Below are positions 1 through 12,950 of a stretch of DNA of 64,000 bases, piece after piece; within the stretch, counting starts at the first letter, position 1; each line of letters opens with the position of its first letter. The stretch lies in assembly GCF_050947335.1 (NCBI RefSeq), contig NW_027473366.1, positions 868,001-932,000 on the forward strand, given 5' to 3'. The translations under genes were made by a program, and so were the position numbers. The notes under the pieces were generated by a model. It was not told the DNA's origin. It ran no database searches and was given only the letters and a program-made list of their open reading frames with translations. This stretch comes from Megachile rotundata (lineage: Eukaryota > Arthropoda > Insecta > Hymenoptera > Megachilidae).

Positions 1-1489
1 TGATTGTGTGATTGTGATTGTGTGATTGTGATTGTGTGATTGTGATTGTGTGATTGTGATTGTGTGATTGTGATTGTGTGATTGTGATTGTGTGATTGTG
101 ATTGTGTGATTGTGATTGTGTGATTGTGATTGTGTGATTGTGATTGTGTGATTGTGATTGTGTGATTGTGATTGTGTGATTGTGATTGTGTGATTGTGAT
201 TGTGTGATTGTGATTGTGTGATTGTGATTGTGTGATTGTGATTGTGTGATTGTGATTGTGTGATTGTGATTGTGTGATTGTGATTGTGTGATTGTGATTG
301 TGTGATTGTGATTGTGTGATTGTGATTGTGTGATTGTGATTGTGTGATTGTGGTTGTGTGATTGTGATTGTGTGATTGTGATTGTGTGATTGTGATTGTG
401 TGATTGTGTGATTGTGATTGTGTGATTGTGATTGTGTGATTGTGATTGTGTGATTGTGATTGTGTGATTGTGATTGTGTGATTGTGATTGTGTGATTGTG
501 ATTGTGTGATTGTGATTGTGTGATTGTGATTGTGTGATTGTGATTGTGTGATTGTGATTGTGTGATTGTGATTGTGTGATTGTGATTGTGTGATTGTGAT
601 TGTGTGATTGTGATTGTGTGATTGTGATTGTGTGATTGTGATTGTGTGATTGTGATTGTGTGATTGTGATTGTGTGATTGTGATTGTGTGATTGTGATTG
701 TGTGATTGTGATTGTGTGATTGTGATTGTGTGATTGTGATTGTGTGATTGTGATTGTGTGATTGTGATTGTGTGATTGTGATTGTGTGATTGTGATTGTG
801 TGATTGTGATTGTGTGATTGTGATTGTGTGATTGTGATTGTGTGATTGTGATTGTGTGATTGTGATTGTGTGATTGTGATTGTGTGATTGTGATTGTGTG
901 ATTGTGATTGTGTGATTGTGATTGTGTGATTGTGATTGTATGATTGTGATTGTGTGATTGTGATTGTGTGATTGTGATTGTGTGATTGTGATTGTGTGAT
1001 TGTGATTGTGTGATTGTGATTGTGTGATTGTGATTGTGTGATTGTGATTGTGTGATTGTGATTGTGTGATTGTGTGATTGTGATTGTGTGATTGTGATTG
1101 TGTGATTGTGATTGTGTGATTGTGATTGTGTGATTGTGATTGTGTGATTGTGATTGTGTGATTGTGATTGTGTGATTGTGATTGTGTGATTGTGATTGTG
1201 TGATTGTGATTGTGTGATTGTGATTGTGTGATTGTGATTGTGTGATTGTGATTGTGTGATTGTGATTGTGTGATTGTGATTGTGTGATTGTGATTGTGTG
1301 ATTGTGGTTGTGTGTTTGTGATTGTGTGATTGTGATTGTGTGATTGTGATTGTGTGAATGTGATTGTGTGAATGTGATTGTGTGATTGTGATTGTGTGAT
1401 TGTGTGATTGTGATTGTGTGATTGTGATTGTGTGATTGTGATTGTGTGATTGTGATTGTGTGATTGTGATTGTGTGATTGTGATTGTGT
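1..1489 (+). repeat. G array 1 (canonical 14-mers)
   Basis: About 106 near-perfect copies of ATTGTGATTGTGTG. The few departures are A to G at 353, an isolated ATTGTATG unit at 940, extra 8-bp halves near 395, 1066 and 1395, and a small cluster of changes near 1306-1375 (GGTTG, GTTTG, GAATG). The left edge is the window edge. Confidence 0.95.
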
Positions 1490-2890
1490 GATCGTGATTT
1501 TGTGATCGTGATTGTGAATGTGTGATTGTGATTGTGTGATACTGATTGTGTGATTGTGATTGTGTGATTGTGATTGTGTGATTGTGATTGTGTGATTGTG
1601 ATTGTGTGATTGTGATTGTGTGATTGTGATTGTGTGATTCTGATTGTGTGATTGTGATTGTGTGATTGTGATTGTGTGATTGTGCGATCGTGATTGTGCG
1701 ATCGCGATTGTGTGATTGTGATTGTGTGGTCGTGATTTTGTGATCGTGATTGCGTGATCGTGATTGCGTGATCGTGATTGTGTGATTGTGTTATTGTGAT
1801 TGTGTTATTGTGATTGTGTGATCGTGATTGTGTGATGGTGATTGTGTGATGGTGATGGTGTGATTGCGATTGTGTGATCGTGACTGTGTGATCGTGATTG
1901 TGTCATCGTGATTGTGTGATCATGATTGTGTGACTGTGTTATTGTGATTGTGTGATTGTGGTTGTGTGATCGTGACTGTGTGATCGTGATTGTGGGATTG
2001 TGACTGTGTGATTGTGTGATCGTGACGGTGTGATCGTGATTGTGTGATCGTGATTGTGGGATTGTGACTGTGTGATAGTGTGATCGTGATTGAGATTGTG
2101 TGATTGTGATTGTGTGATCGTGATTGTGTGATTGTGATTGTGTGGTCGTGATTTTGTGATCGTGATTGCGTGATGGTGATTGCGTGATCGTGATTGCGTG
2201 ATCGTGATTGTGTGACCGTGATTGTGTGATCGTGATTGTGCGACTGTGTTATTGTGATTGTGTGATTCTGATTGTGTGATTGTGATTGTGTGATCGTAAC
2301 TGTGTGGTCGTGATTGTGGGATTGTGACTGTGTGATTGTGTGATCGTGACTGTGTGATCATGGTTGTGGGATTGTGACTGTGTGATTGTGTGATCGTGAT
2401 TGAGATTGTGTGATTGTGATTCTTGTGACTGTGATTGTGTGATTGTGATTGTGTGATTGTGATTGTGTGATTGTGATTGTGTGATTGTGATTGTGTGATT
2501 GTGTTGTGTGATTGTGATTGTGATATTGTGATTGTGTTATTGTGATTGTGTTATTGTGATTGTGTGATCGTGATTGTGTGATGGCGATTGTGTGATGGTG
2601 ATGGTGTGATTGTGATTGTGTGATCGTGACTGTGTGATCGTGATTGTGTCATCGTGATTGTGTGATCATGATTGTGTGACTGTGTTATTGTGATTGTGTG
2701 ATTCTGATTGTGTGATTGTGGTTGTGTGATCGTCACTGTGTGATCGTGATTGTGTGATCGTGATTGTGGGATTGTGACTGTGTGATTGTGTGATCATGAC
2801 GGTGTGATCGTGATTGTGTGATCGTGATTGTGGGATTGTGACTGTGTGATTGTGTGATCGTGACTGTGTGATTGTGATCGTGTGACTGTG
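1490..2890 (+). repeat. D module 1 (diverged, C-bearing units)
   Basis: A mosaic of unit variants: ATCGTGATTTTG, GAATGTG, GATACTG, GACTGTG, GTGGGATTG, TCATCG, ATCATG and TTATTG. It carries the 8-bp palindrome GCGATCGC at 1698. A canonical stretch interrupts it at about 1545-1680 and another at about 2427-2515. The C residues lie mostly in CpG (ATCGTG) or in GACTGTG. TTATTG and TCATCG are the variants that place stop codons on the minus strand. Confidence 0.9.
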
Positions 2891-2976
2891 ATTGTGTGAT
2901 TGTGATTGTGTGATTGTGATTGTGTGATTGTGATTGTGTGATTGTGATTGTGTGATTGTGATTGTGTGATTGTGAT
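2891..2976 (+). repeat. Short G run between D module 1 and A module 1
   Basis: About six canonical 14-mers separate the last D-type variants from the first ATTGTATG unit (its A is at 2980). Confidence 0.85.
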
Positions 2977-5892
2977 TGTATGATTGTGATTGTATGATTG
3001 TGATTGTATGATTGTGATTGTCTGATTGTGGTTGTATGATTGCGAATGTATGATTGTGGTTGTATGATTGTGATTGTATGATTGTGATTGTCTGATTGTG
3101 GATGTATGATTGTGAATGTATGATTGTGATTGTATGATTGTGATTGTATGATTATGATTGTATGATTGTGATTGCATGATTGTGATTGTATGATTGTGAT
3201 TGTATGATTGTGATTGTGTGATTGTGATAGTATGATTGTGATTGTAAGATTGTGATTGTATGACTGTGATTGTATGATTGTGATTGTATGATTGTGATTG
3301 TATGATTATGATTGTATGATTGTGATAGTATGATTGTGATTGTATGATTGTGATTGTATGATTGTGATTGTATGATTCTGATTGTATGATTGTATTTGGG
3401 AGATTGTATTTTGGAGATTGTAATTGTATGATTGCGATTGTATGATTGTGATTGTATGATTGTAATTGTATGATTATGATTGTACGATTGTGATTGTATG
3501 ATGGTGATGGTATGATTGTGATTGTATGATTGCGATAGTATGATTGTGATTGTATGATTGTGATTGTAATTTTGTGATTGTATGATTGCGATTTTATGAT
3601 TGTGATTGTATGATTATGATTGTATGATTGTGATTGTATGATTATGATTGTATGGTTGTTATTGTATGATTGTGATGGTATCATTGTGATTGTATGATTG
3701 TGATAATATGATTGTGATTGTATGACTGTGATTGTATGATTGTGATTGTATGATTGTGATTGTATGATTGTGATTGCATGATTGTGATTGTATGATTGTG
3801 ATTGTATGATTGTGATTGTATGATTGTGATTGTATGATTCTGATTGTATGATTGTGATGGTATGATTGTGATTGTATGATTGTGATAGTATGATTATGAT
3901 TGTATGATTGTGATAGTATGATTGTGATTGTATGATTGTGATTGTATGGTTGTGATTGTATGATTCTGATTGTATGATTGTATTTGGGAGATTGTATTTT
4001 GGAGATTGTAATTGTATGATTGCGATTGTATGATTGTGATTGTGTGATTGTGATTGTATGATTGTGATTGTATGATTGTGATTGTATGATTGTAATTGTA
4101 TGATTATGATTGTATGATTGTGATTGTATGATGGTGATGGTATGATTGTGATTGTATGATTGCCATAGTATGATTGTGATTGTATGATTGTGATTGTAAT
4201 ATTGTGATTGTATGATTGCGATTGTATGATTGTGATTGTATGATTATGATTGTATGATTGTGATTGTATGATTGTGATTGTATGATTCTGATTGTATGAT
4301 TGTATTTGGGAGATTGTATTTTGGAGATTGTAATTGTATGATTGCGATTGTATGATTGTGATTGTATGATTGTGATTGTATGATTGTGATTGTATGATTA
4401 TGATTGTAATATTGTGATTGTATGATTGCGATTGTATGATTGTGATTGTATGATTGTGATTGTATGATTGCGATTGTATGTATGTGATTGTATGATTGTG
4501 ATTGCATGATTGTGATTGTATGATTGTGATTGTATGATATTGATTGTATGATTGTGATTGTATGATTGTGATTGTATGATTGTGATTGTATGATTGCGAT
4601 TGTATGATTGTGATTGTATGATTATGATTGTATGATTGTGATTGTATGATTGTGATTGTATGATTGTGATTGTATGATTGTGATAGTATGATTGTGATTG
4701 TATGATTGTGATTGTATGATTGTCTTTGTATGATTATGATTGTATGATTGTGATTGTATGATTGTGACTTTTTGATTGTGATTGTATGATTGCGATAGTA
4801 TGATCGTGATTGTATGATTGTGATTGTATGATTGTGACTGTATGATTGTGATTGTATGATTGAATTTGGGAGATTGTAATTGTATGATTGCGATTGTAGG
4901 ATTGTGATTGTATGATTGTGATTGTATGATTGCAATTGTATGATTGTGATAGTATGATTGTGATTGTATGATTGTAATTGTATGATTATGATTGTATGAT
5001 TGTGATTGTATGATTGTGATGGTATGATTGTGATTGTATGATTGCGATCGTATGATTGTGATTGTATGATTGTGATTGAATGATTGTGATTGTATGATTG
5101 CGATTGTATGATTGTGATTGTATGATTGTGATTGTAATATTGTGATTGTATGATTGCGATTGTATGATTGTGATTGTATGATTGTGATTGTATGACTGTG
5201 ATTGTATGATTGTGATTGTATGATTGTGATTGTATGATTGTGATTGCATGATTGTGATTGTATGATTGTGATTGTATGATTGTGATTGTATGATTGTGAT
5301 TGTATGATTGTGATTGTATGATTCTGATTGTATGATTGTGAAGGTATGATTGTGATTGTATGATTGCGATCGTATGATTGTGATTGTATGATTGTGATTG
5401 AATGATTGTGATTGTATGATTGCGATTGTATGATTGTGATTGTATGATTGTGATTATAATATTGTGATTGTATGATTGCGATTGTATGATTGTGATTGTA
5501 TGATTACGATTGTTTGATTGTGATTGTATGATTGTGATTGTATGATTGTGATAGTATGATTGTGATTGTATAACTGTGATTGTATGACTGTGATTGTATG
5601 ACTGTGATTGTATGACTGTGATTGTATGATTGTGATTGTATGATTGTGATTGTATGATTGTGATTGTCTGATTGTGGTTGTATGATTGTGATTGTATGAT
5701 TGTGATAGTATGATTGTGATTGTATGACTGTGATTGTATGACTGTGATTGTATGATTGTGATTGTATGATTGTGATTGTATGATTGTGATTGTCTGATTG
5801 CGGTTGTATGATTGTGATTGTATGATTTCGATTCTATGATTGTGATTTTATGATTGTGATTGTATGATTGTGATTGTATGATTGTGATTGTA
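2977..5892 (+). repeat. A module 1 (ATTGTATG units, 2.9 kb)
   Basis: Here the 8-bp half is ATTGTATG instead of ATTGTGTG in nearly every unit. Private variants serve as landmarks: GTCTGATTGTGG near 3020-3110, TTTGGGAG near 3390, 3985 and 4306, GAATTTGGGAG near 4862, GTCTTTG at 4723, TGCAATTG at 4931, TATAACTG near 5570 and TTCGATTCTATG at 5827. The last landmark lies 65 bp before the return to canonical units and recurs near the end of nearly every other A module. This module appears to contain most of the sequence seen in the shorter ones. Confidence 0.92.
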
Positions 5893-7686
5893 TGATTGTG
5901 ATTGTGTGATTGTGATTGTGTGATTGTGATTGTGTGATTGTGATTGTGTGATCGTGATTATGTGATCGTGATTGTGAATGTGTGATTGTGATTGTGTGAT
6001 ACTGATTGTGTGATTGTGATTGTGTGATTGTGATTGTGTGATTGTGATTGTGTGATTGTGATTGTGTGATTGTGATTGTGTGATTCTGATTGTGTGATTG
6101 TGATTGTGTGATTGTGATTGTGATTGTGATTGTGTGACTGTGTGATTGTGATTGTGCGATCGAGATTGTGTGATCGTGATTGCGCGATCGTGATTGTGTG
6201 ATCGTGATTGTGTGATCGTGATTGTGTGATTGTGATTGTGTGATTGTGATTGTGTGATTGTGATTGTGTGATCGTGATTTTGTGATAGTGATTGTGTGAT
6301 AGTGATAGTGTGATCTTGATTGTGTGATCGTGATTGTGTGATCGTGATTGTGTGGTCGTGATTGTGTGATCGTGATTGTGTGATCGTGTTTGTGTGATCG
6401 TGATTGTGACTGTGACTGCGTGATTGTGATTGTGTGACTGTGATTGTGTGATTGTGATTGTGTGATCGTAATTGTGTGACCGTGATTGTGTGATCGTGAT
6501 TGAGTGATCGTGATTGTGTGATTGTAATTGTGTGATTGTGATTGAGTGATTGTGATTGTGTGATTGTGCGACCGTGATTGTGCGACCGTGATTGTGCGAT
6601 CGCGATTGTGTGATTGTGATTGTGTGGTCGTGATTTTGTGATCGTGATTGCGTGATCGTGATTGTGCGATTGTGTTATTGTGATTGTGTGATCGTGATTG
6701 TGTGATGGTGATTGTGTGATGGTGATTGTGTGATTGTGATTGAGTGATCGTGACTGTGTGATCGTGATTGTGTCATCGTGATTGTGTGATCATGATTGTG
6801 TGACTGTGTTATTGTGATTGTGTGATTCTGATTGTGTGATTGTGATTGTGTGATCGTGACTGTGCGATCGTGATTGTGTGATCGTGATTGTGGGATTGTG
6901 ACTGTGTGATTGTGTGATCGTGACTGTGTGATCGTGTTTGTGTGATCGTGATTGTGGGATTGTGACTGTGTGATTGTGTAATCATGATTGAGATTGTGTG
7001 ATTGTGATTGTGTGATCGTGATTGTGTGATTGTGATTATGTGGTCGTGATTTTGTGATCAGGATTGCGTGATCGTGATTGCGTGATCGTGATTGCGTGAT
7101 CGTGAATGTGTGATCGTGATTGTGTGATCGTGATTGTGTGACTGTGTTATTGTGATTGTGTGATTCTGATTGCGTGATTGTGATTGTGTGACCGTGACTG
7201 TGTGGTCGTAATTGTGGGATTGTGACTGTGTGATCGTGATTGTGGGATTGAGACTGTGTGATTGTGTGATCGTGATTGAGATAGTGTGATTGTGATTGTG
7301 TGATTGTGATTGTGTGATTGTGGTTGTGTGACTGTGATTGTGTGATTGTGATTGTGTGATTGTGATTGTGTGATTGTGATTGTGTGATTGTGATTGTGTG
7401 ATTCTGATTGTGTGATTGTGATTGTGTGATCGTGATAGTGTGATCGTGTTTGTGTGATCGTGATTGTGATTGTGACTGCGTGGTTGTGATTGAGTGACTG
7501 TGATTGTGTGATCGCGATTGTGTGATCGTGATTGTGTGATCGTGATAGTGTGACCGTGATTGTGTGATCGTGATTGTGTGATCGTGATTGTGTGATAGTG
7601 ATTGTGATTGTGTGACTGTGTGATTGTGATTGTGATTGTGTGACTGTGTGATTGTAATTTTGTGATTGTGATTGTGTGATTGTGAT
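5893..7686 (+). repeat. D module 2
   Basis: Starts with a few canonical units, then GTGATTATG, GAATGTG and GATACTG, then CpG-bearing units including GCGATCGAG near 6148 and the palindrome GCGATCGC at 6596. It ends with a 6+6+8 phase-shifted stretch (GTGACTGTG repeats, TAATTTTG) before A module 2. Its part from about 5,900 to 7,480 is repeated at 8,570-10,140 with an offset of 2,680 and then 2,666 bp. Confidence 0.9.
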
Positions 7687-8560
7687 TGTATGATTGTCTT
7701 TGTATGATTATGATTGTATGATTGTGATTGTATGATTGTGACTTTTTGATTGTGATTGTATGATTGCGATAGTATGATCGTGATTGTATGATTGTGATTG
7801 TATGATTGTGACTGTATGATTGTGATTGTATGATTGAATTTGGGAGATTGTAATTGTATGATTGCGATTGTAGGATTGTGATTGTATGATTGTGATTGTA
7901 TGCTTGCAATTGTATGATTGTGATAGTATGATTGTGATTGTATGATTGTAATTGTATGATTATGATTGTATGATTGTGATTGTATGATTGTTATGGTATG
8001 ATTGTGATTGTATGATTGCGATCGTATGATTGTGATTGTATGATTGTGATTGAATGATTGTGATTGTATGATTGCGATTGTATGATTGTGATTGTATGAT
8101 TGTGATTGTAATATTGTGATTGTATGATTGCGATTGTATGATTGTGATTGTATGATTGTGATTGTATGACTGTGATTGTATGATTGTGATTGTATGATTG
8201 TGATTGTATGATTGTGATTGCATGATTGTGATTGTATGATTGTGATTGTATGATTGTGATTGTATGATTGTGATTGTATGATTGTGATTGTATCATTGTG
8301 ATTGTATGATTCTGATTGTATGATTGTGAAGGTATGATTGTGATTGTATGATTGCGATCGTATGATTGTGATTGTATGATTGTGATTGAATGATTGTGAT
8401 TGTATGATTGCGATTGTATGATTGTGATTGTATGATTGTGATTATAATATTGTGATTGTATGATTGCGATTGTATGATTGTGATTGTATGATTACGATTG
8501 TTTGATTGTGATTGTATGATTGTGATTGTATGATTGTGATTGTATGATTGTGATTGTATG
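7687..8560 (+). repeat. A module 2 (0.87 kb, lacks the usual 3' end)
   Basis: Begins directly at the GTCTTTG landmark after canonical units and follows A module 1 with an offset of 2,974 bp. It shares TGCTTGCAATTG near 7902, GAATTTGGGAG near 7847 and the GATCG, GAATG and ATTACG variants. Unlike all other A modules it has no TTCGA(T/C)TCTATG landmark before it returns to canonical units, because a 21-unit segment is missing there. Confidence 0.9.
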
Positions 8561-10690
8561 ATTGTGATTGTGTGATTGTGATTGTGTGATTGTGATTGTG
8601 TGATTGTGATTGTGTGATTGTGATTGTGTGATCGTGATTATGTGATCGTGATTGTGAATGTGTGATTGTGATTGTGTGATACTGATTGTGTGATTGTGAT
8701 TGTGTGATTGTGATTGTGTGATTGTGATTGTGTGATTGTGATTGTGTGATTGTGATTGTGTGATTCTGATTGTGTGATTGTGATTGTGTGATTGTGATTG
8801 TGATTGTGATTGTGTGACTGTGTGATTGTGATTGTGCGATCGAGATTGTGTGATCGTGATTGCGCGATCGTGATTGTGTGATCGTGATTGTGTGATCGTG
8901 ATTGTGTGATTGTGATTGTGTGATTGTGATTGTGTGATTGTGATTGTGTGATCGTGATTTTGTGATAGTGATTGTGTGATAGTGATAGTGTGATCTTGAT
9001 TGTGTGATCGTGATTGTGTGATCGTGATTGTGTGGTCGTGATTGTGTGATCGTGATTGTGTGATCGTGTTTGTGTGATCGTGATTGTGACTGTGACTGCG
9101 TGATTGTGATTGTGTGACTGTGATTGTGTGATTGTGATTGTGTGATCGTAATTGTGTGACCGTGATTGTGTGATCGTGATTGAGTGATCGTGATTGTGTG
9201 ATTGTAATTGTGTGATTGTGATTGAGTGATTGTGATTGTGTGATTGTGCGACCGTGATTGTGCGACCGTGATTGTGCGATCGCGATTGTGTGATTGTGAT
9301 TGTGTGGTCGTGATTTTGTGATCGTGATTGCGTGATCGTGATTGTGTGATTGTGTTATTGTGATTGTGTGATCGTGATTGTGTGATGGTGATTGTGTGAT
9401 GGTGATTGTGTGATTGTGATTGAGTGATCGTGACTGTGTGATCGTGATTGTGTCATCGTGATTGTGTGATCATGATTGTGTGACTGTGTTATTGTGATTG
9501 TGTGATTCTGATTGTGTGATTGTGATTGTGTGATCGTGACTGTGCGATCGTGATTGTGTGATCGTGATTGTGGGATTGTGACTGTGTGATTGTGTGATCG
9601 TGACTGTGTGATCGTGTTTGTGTGATCGTGATTGTGGGATTGTGACTGTGTGATTGTATAATCATGATTGAGATTGTGTGATTGTGATTGTGTGATCGTG
9701 ATTGTGTGATTGTGATTATGTGGTCGTGATTTTGTGATCATGATTGCGTGATCGTGATTGCGTGATCGTGATTGCGTGATCGTGAATGTGTGATCGTGAT
9801 TGTGTGATCGTGATTGTGTGACTGTGTTATTGTGATTGTGTGATTCTGATTGCGTGATTGTGATTGTGTGACCGTGACTGTGTGGTCGTAATTGTGGGAT
9901 TGTGACTGTGTGATCGTGATTGTGGGATTGAGACTGTGTGATTGTGTGATCGTGATTGAGATAGTGTGATTGTGATTGTGTGATTGTGATTGTGTGATTG
10001 TGGTTGTGTGACTGTGATTGTGTGATTGTGATTGTGTGATTGTGATTGTGTGATTGTGATTGTGTGATTCTGATTGTGTGATTGTGATTGTGTGATCGTG
10101 ATAGTGTGATCGTGTTTGTGTGATCGTGATTGTGATTGTGACTGCGTGATTCTGATTGTCTGACTGTGATTGTGTGATCGTGATTGTGTGATCGTGATTG
10201 TGTGATCGTGATTGTGTGACCGTGATTGTGTGATCGTGATTGAGTGATCGAGATTGTGTGATTGTAATTGTGTGATTGTGATTGTGTGATTGTGATTGTG
10301 TGATTGTGATTGTGTGATTGTGATTGTGTGATTGTGATTGTGTGATCGTGATTGTGCGACTGTGTTATTGTGATTGTGTGATTCTGATTGTGTGACTGTG
10401 ATTGTGTGATCGTGACTGTGTGATCGTGATTGTGTGATTGTGATTGTGTGATTGTGATTGTGTGATTGTGATTGTGTGATTGTGATTGTGTGATTGTGAT
10501 TGTGTGATCGTGACTGTGCGATCGTGATTGTGTGATCGTGATTGTGGGATTGTGACTGTGTGATTGTGTGATCGTGATTGAGATTGTGTGATTGTGATTG
10601 TGTGATTGTGATGGTGTGATTGTGATTGTGAGATTGTGATTGTGTGATTGTGATTGTGTGATTGTGGTTGTGTGATTGTGGTTGTGTGAT
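8561..10690 (+). repeat. D module 3
   Basis: Follows D module 2 closely to about 10,140 (palindrome GCGATCGC at 9276), then departs from it with GATTCTGATTGTCTG near 10,146. The last 0.5 kb alternates short canonical runs (about 10,270-10,340 and 10,435-10,505) with small D-type patches, then shows single-base variants (ATGGTG, GAGATTG, two GGTTG) up to the start of the long G array. Confidence 0.88.
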
Positions 10691-12950
10691 TGTGATTGTG
10701 TGATTGTGATTGTGTGATTGTGATTGTGTGATTGTGATTGTGTGATTGTGATTGTGTGATTGTGATTGTGTGATTGTGATTGTGTGATTGTGATTGTGTG
10801 ATTGTGATTGTGTGATTGTGATTGTGTGATTGTGATTGTGTGATTGTGATTGTGTGATTGTGATTGTGTGATTGTGATTGTGTGATTGTGATTGTGTGAT
10901 TGTGATTGTGTGATTGTGATTGTGTGATTGTGATTGTGTGATTGTGATTGTGTGATTGTGATTGTGTGATTGTGATTGTGTGATTGTGATTGTGTGATTG
11001 TGATTGTGTGATTGTGATTGTGTGATTGTGATTGTGTGATTGTGATTGTGTGATTGTGATTGTGTGATTGTGATTGTGTGATTGTGATTGTGTGATTGTG
11101 ATTGTGTGATTGTGATTGTGTGATTGTGATTGTGTGATTGTGATTGTGTGATTGTGATTGTGTGATTGTGATTGTGTGATTGTGATTGTGTGATTGTGAT
11201 TGTGTGATTGTGATTGTGTGATTGTGATTGTGTGATTGTGATTGTGTGATTGTGATTGTGTGATTGTGATTGTGTGATTGTGATTGTGTGATTGTGATTG
11301 TGTGATTGTGATTGTGTGATTGTGATTGTGTGATTGTGATTGTGTGATTGTGATTGTGTGATTGTGATTGTGTGATTGTGATTGTGTGATTGTGATTGTG
11401 TGATTGTGATTGTGTGATTGTGATTGTGTGATTGTGATTGTGTGATTGTGATTGTGTGATTGTGATTGTGTGATTGTGATTGTGTGATTGTGATTGTGTG
11501 ATTGTGATTGTGTGATTGTGATTGTGTGATTGTGATTGTGTGATTGTGATTGTGTGATTGTGATTGTGTGATTGTGATTGTGTGATTGTGATTGTGTGAT
11601 TGTGATTGTGTGATTGTGATTGTGTGATTGTGATTGTGTGATTGTGATTGTGTGATTGTGATTGTGTGATTGTGATTGTGTGATTGTGATTGTGTGATTG
11701 TGATTGTGTGATTGTGATTGTGTGATTGTGATTGTGTGATTGTGATTGTGTGATTGTGATTGTGTGATTGTGATTGTGTGATTGTGATTGTGTGATTGTG
11801 ATTGTGTGATTGTGATTGTGTGATTGTGATTGTGTGATTGTGATTGTGTGATTGTGATTGTGTGATTGTGATTGTGTGATTGTGATTGTGTGATTGTGAT
11901 TGTGTGATTGTGATTGTGTGATTGTGATTGTGTGATTGTGATTGTGTGATTGTGATTGTGTGATTGTGATTGTGTGATTGTGATTGTGTGATTGTGATTG
12001 TGTGATTGTGATTGTGTGATTGTGATTGTGTGATTGTGATTGTGTGATTGTGATTGTGTGATTGTGATTGTGTGATTGTGATTGTGTGATTGTGATTGTG
12101 TGATTGTGATTGTGTGATTGTGATTGTGTGATTGTGATTGTGTGATTGTGATTGTGTGATTGTGATTGTGTGATTGTGATTGTGTGATTGTGATTGTGTG
12201 ATTGTGATTGTGTGATTGTGATTGTGTGATTGTGATTGTGTGATTGTGATTGTGTGATTGTGATTGTGTGATTGTGATTGTGTGATTGTGATTGTGTGAT
12301 TGTGATTGTGTGATTGTGATTGTGTGATTGTGATTGTGTGATTGTGATTGTGTGATTGTGATTGTGTGATTGTGATTGTGTGATTGTGATTGTGTGATTG
12401 TGATTGTGTGATTGTGATTGTGTGATTGTGATTGTGTGATTGTGATTGTGTGATTGTGATTGTGTGATTGTGATTGTGTGATTGTGATTGTGTGATTGTG
12501 ATTGTGTGATTGTGATTGTGTGATTGTGATTGTGTGATTGTGATTGTGTGATTGTGATTGTGTGATTGTGATTGTGTGATTGTGATTGTGTGATTGTGAT
12601 TGTGTGATTGTGATTGTGTGATTGTGATTGTGTGATTGTGATTGTGTGATTGTGATTGTGTGATTGTGATTGTGTGATTGTGATTGTGTGATTGTGATTG
12701 TGTGATTGTGATTGTGTGATTGTGATTGTGTGATTGTGATTGTGTGATTGTGATTGTGTGATTGTGATTGTGTGATTGTGATTGTGTGATTGTGATTGTG
12801 TGATTGTGATTGTGTGATTGTGATTGTGTGATTGTGATTGTGTGATTGTGATTGTGTGATTGTGATTGTGTGATTGTGATTGTGTGATTGTGATTGTGTG
12901 ATTGTGATTGTGTGATTGTGATTGTGTGATTGTGATTGTGTGATTGTGAT
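10691..12950 (+). repeat. G array 2, apparently perfect (about 161 units)
   Basis: I read about 2.26 kb of uninterrupted ATTGTGATTGTGTG without noticing a single substitution or phase slip. This is the longest clean run in the window. Its downstream edge is a sharp switch to the CG variant whose first C is at 12955. Assembled length in such a run may differ from the true length. Confidence 0.93.

Larger units (their letters stand above)
4721..10146 (+). repeat. Tandem duplication of about 2.7-3.0 kb (A module end plus D module)
   Basis: Copy 1 starts at the private GTCTTTG variant (4721) and copy 2 at the same variant (7695), offset 2,974. TGCAATTG at 4931 and 7905 agrees. Past the A modules the offset falls to 2,680 (GACTGCG at 6411 region and 9091 region; GCGATCGC at 6596 and 9276; GAGATAGTG at 7281 and 9961). 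The difference of 294 bp is exactly 21 units and corresponds to the TATAACTG-to-TTCGATTCTATG segment that copy 2 lacks. A further 14 bp is lost by 10137. Similarity ends near 10,146. Confidence 0.87.

Noticed and set aside
1..1489. Telomeric repeat
   Set aside because: The unit is G/T-rich on one strand like a telomere, but 14 bp with no GG run, and it does not match the telomere repeats I know (TTAGGG and its common relatives). It is also embedded between diverged modules.
1698..1705. GCGATCGC as a bacterial-type or cyanobacterial HIP1-like repeat
   Set aside because: The octamer matches that palindrome, but here it arises inside one D-module variant copied with its flanks, and nothing else suggests a bacterial genome.
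3385..3425. TTTGGGAG elements as binding sites or quadruplex seeds
   Set aside because: They recur at irregular spacing as linked variants of the 14-mer and have a single GGG, too few for an intramolecular quadruplex. I use them only as landmarks.
2794..4935. Possible histidine- or asparagine-rich structural or metal-binding protein
   Set aside because: The His/Asn content follows from CAC and AAT in the repeat and is present in all three frames. There is no signal peptide, non-repeat domain or conserved terminus.
2977..5892. A modules as 5'-truncated retrotransposons
   Set aside because: The shared 3' end and variable 5' ends recall this, but the modules are variant 14-mers with no coding sequence, no poly(A) tail and no target-site duplication. 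Recombination within the satellite explains them better.
10691..12950. Z-DNA-forming TG tract
   Set aside because: Alternating TG is limited to about six bases per unit and broken by ATT, so this is not a (TG)n microsatellite.
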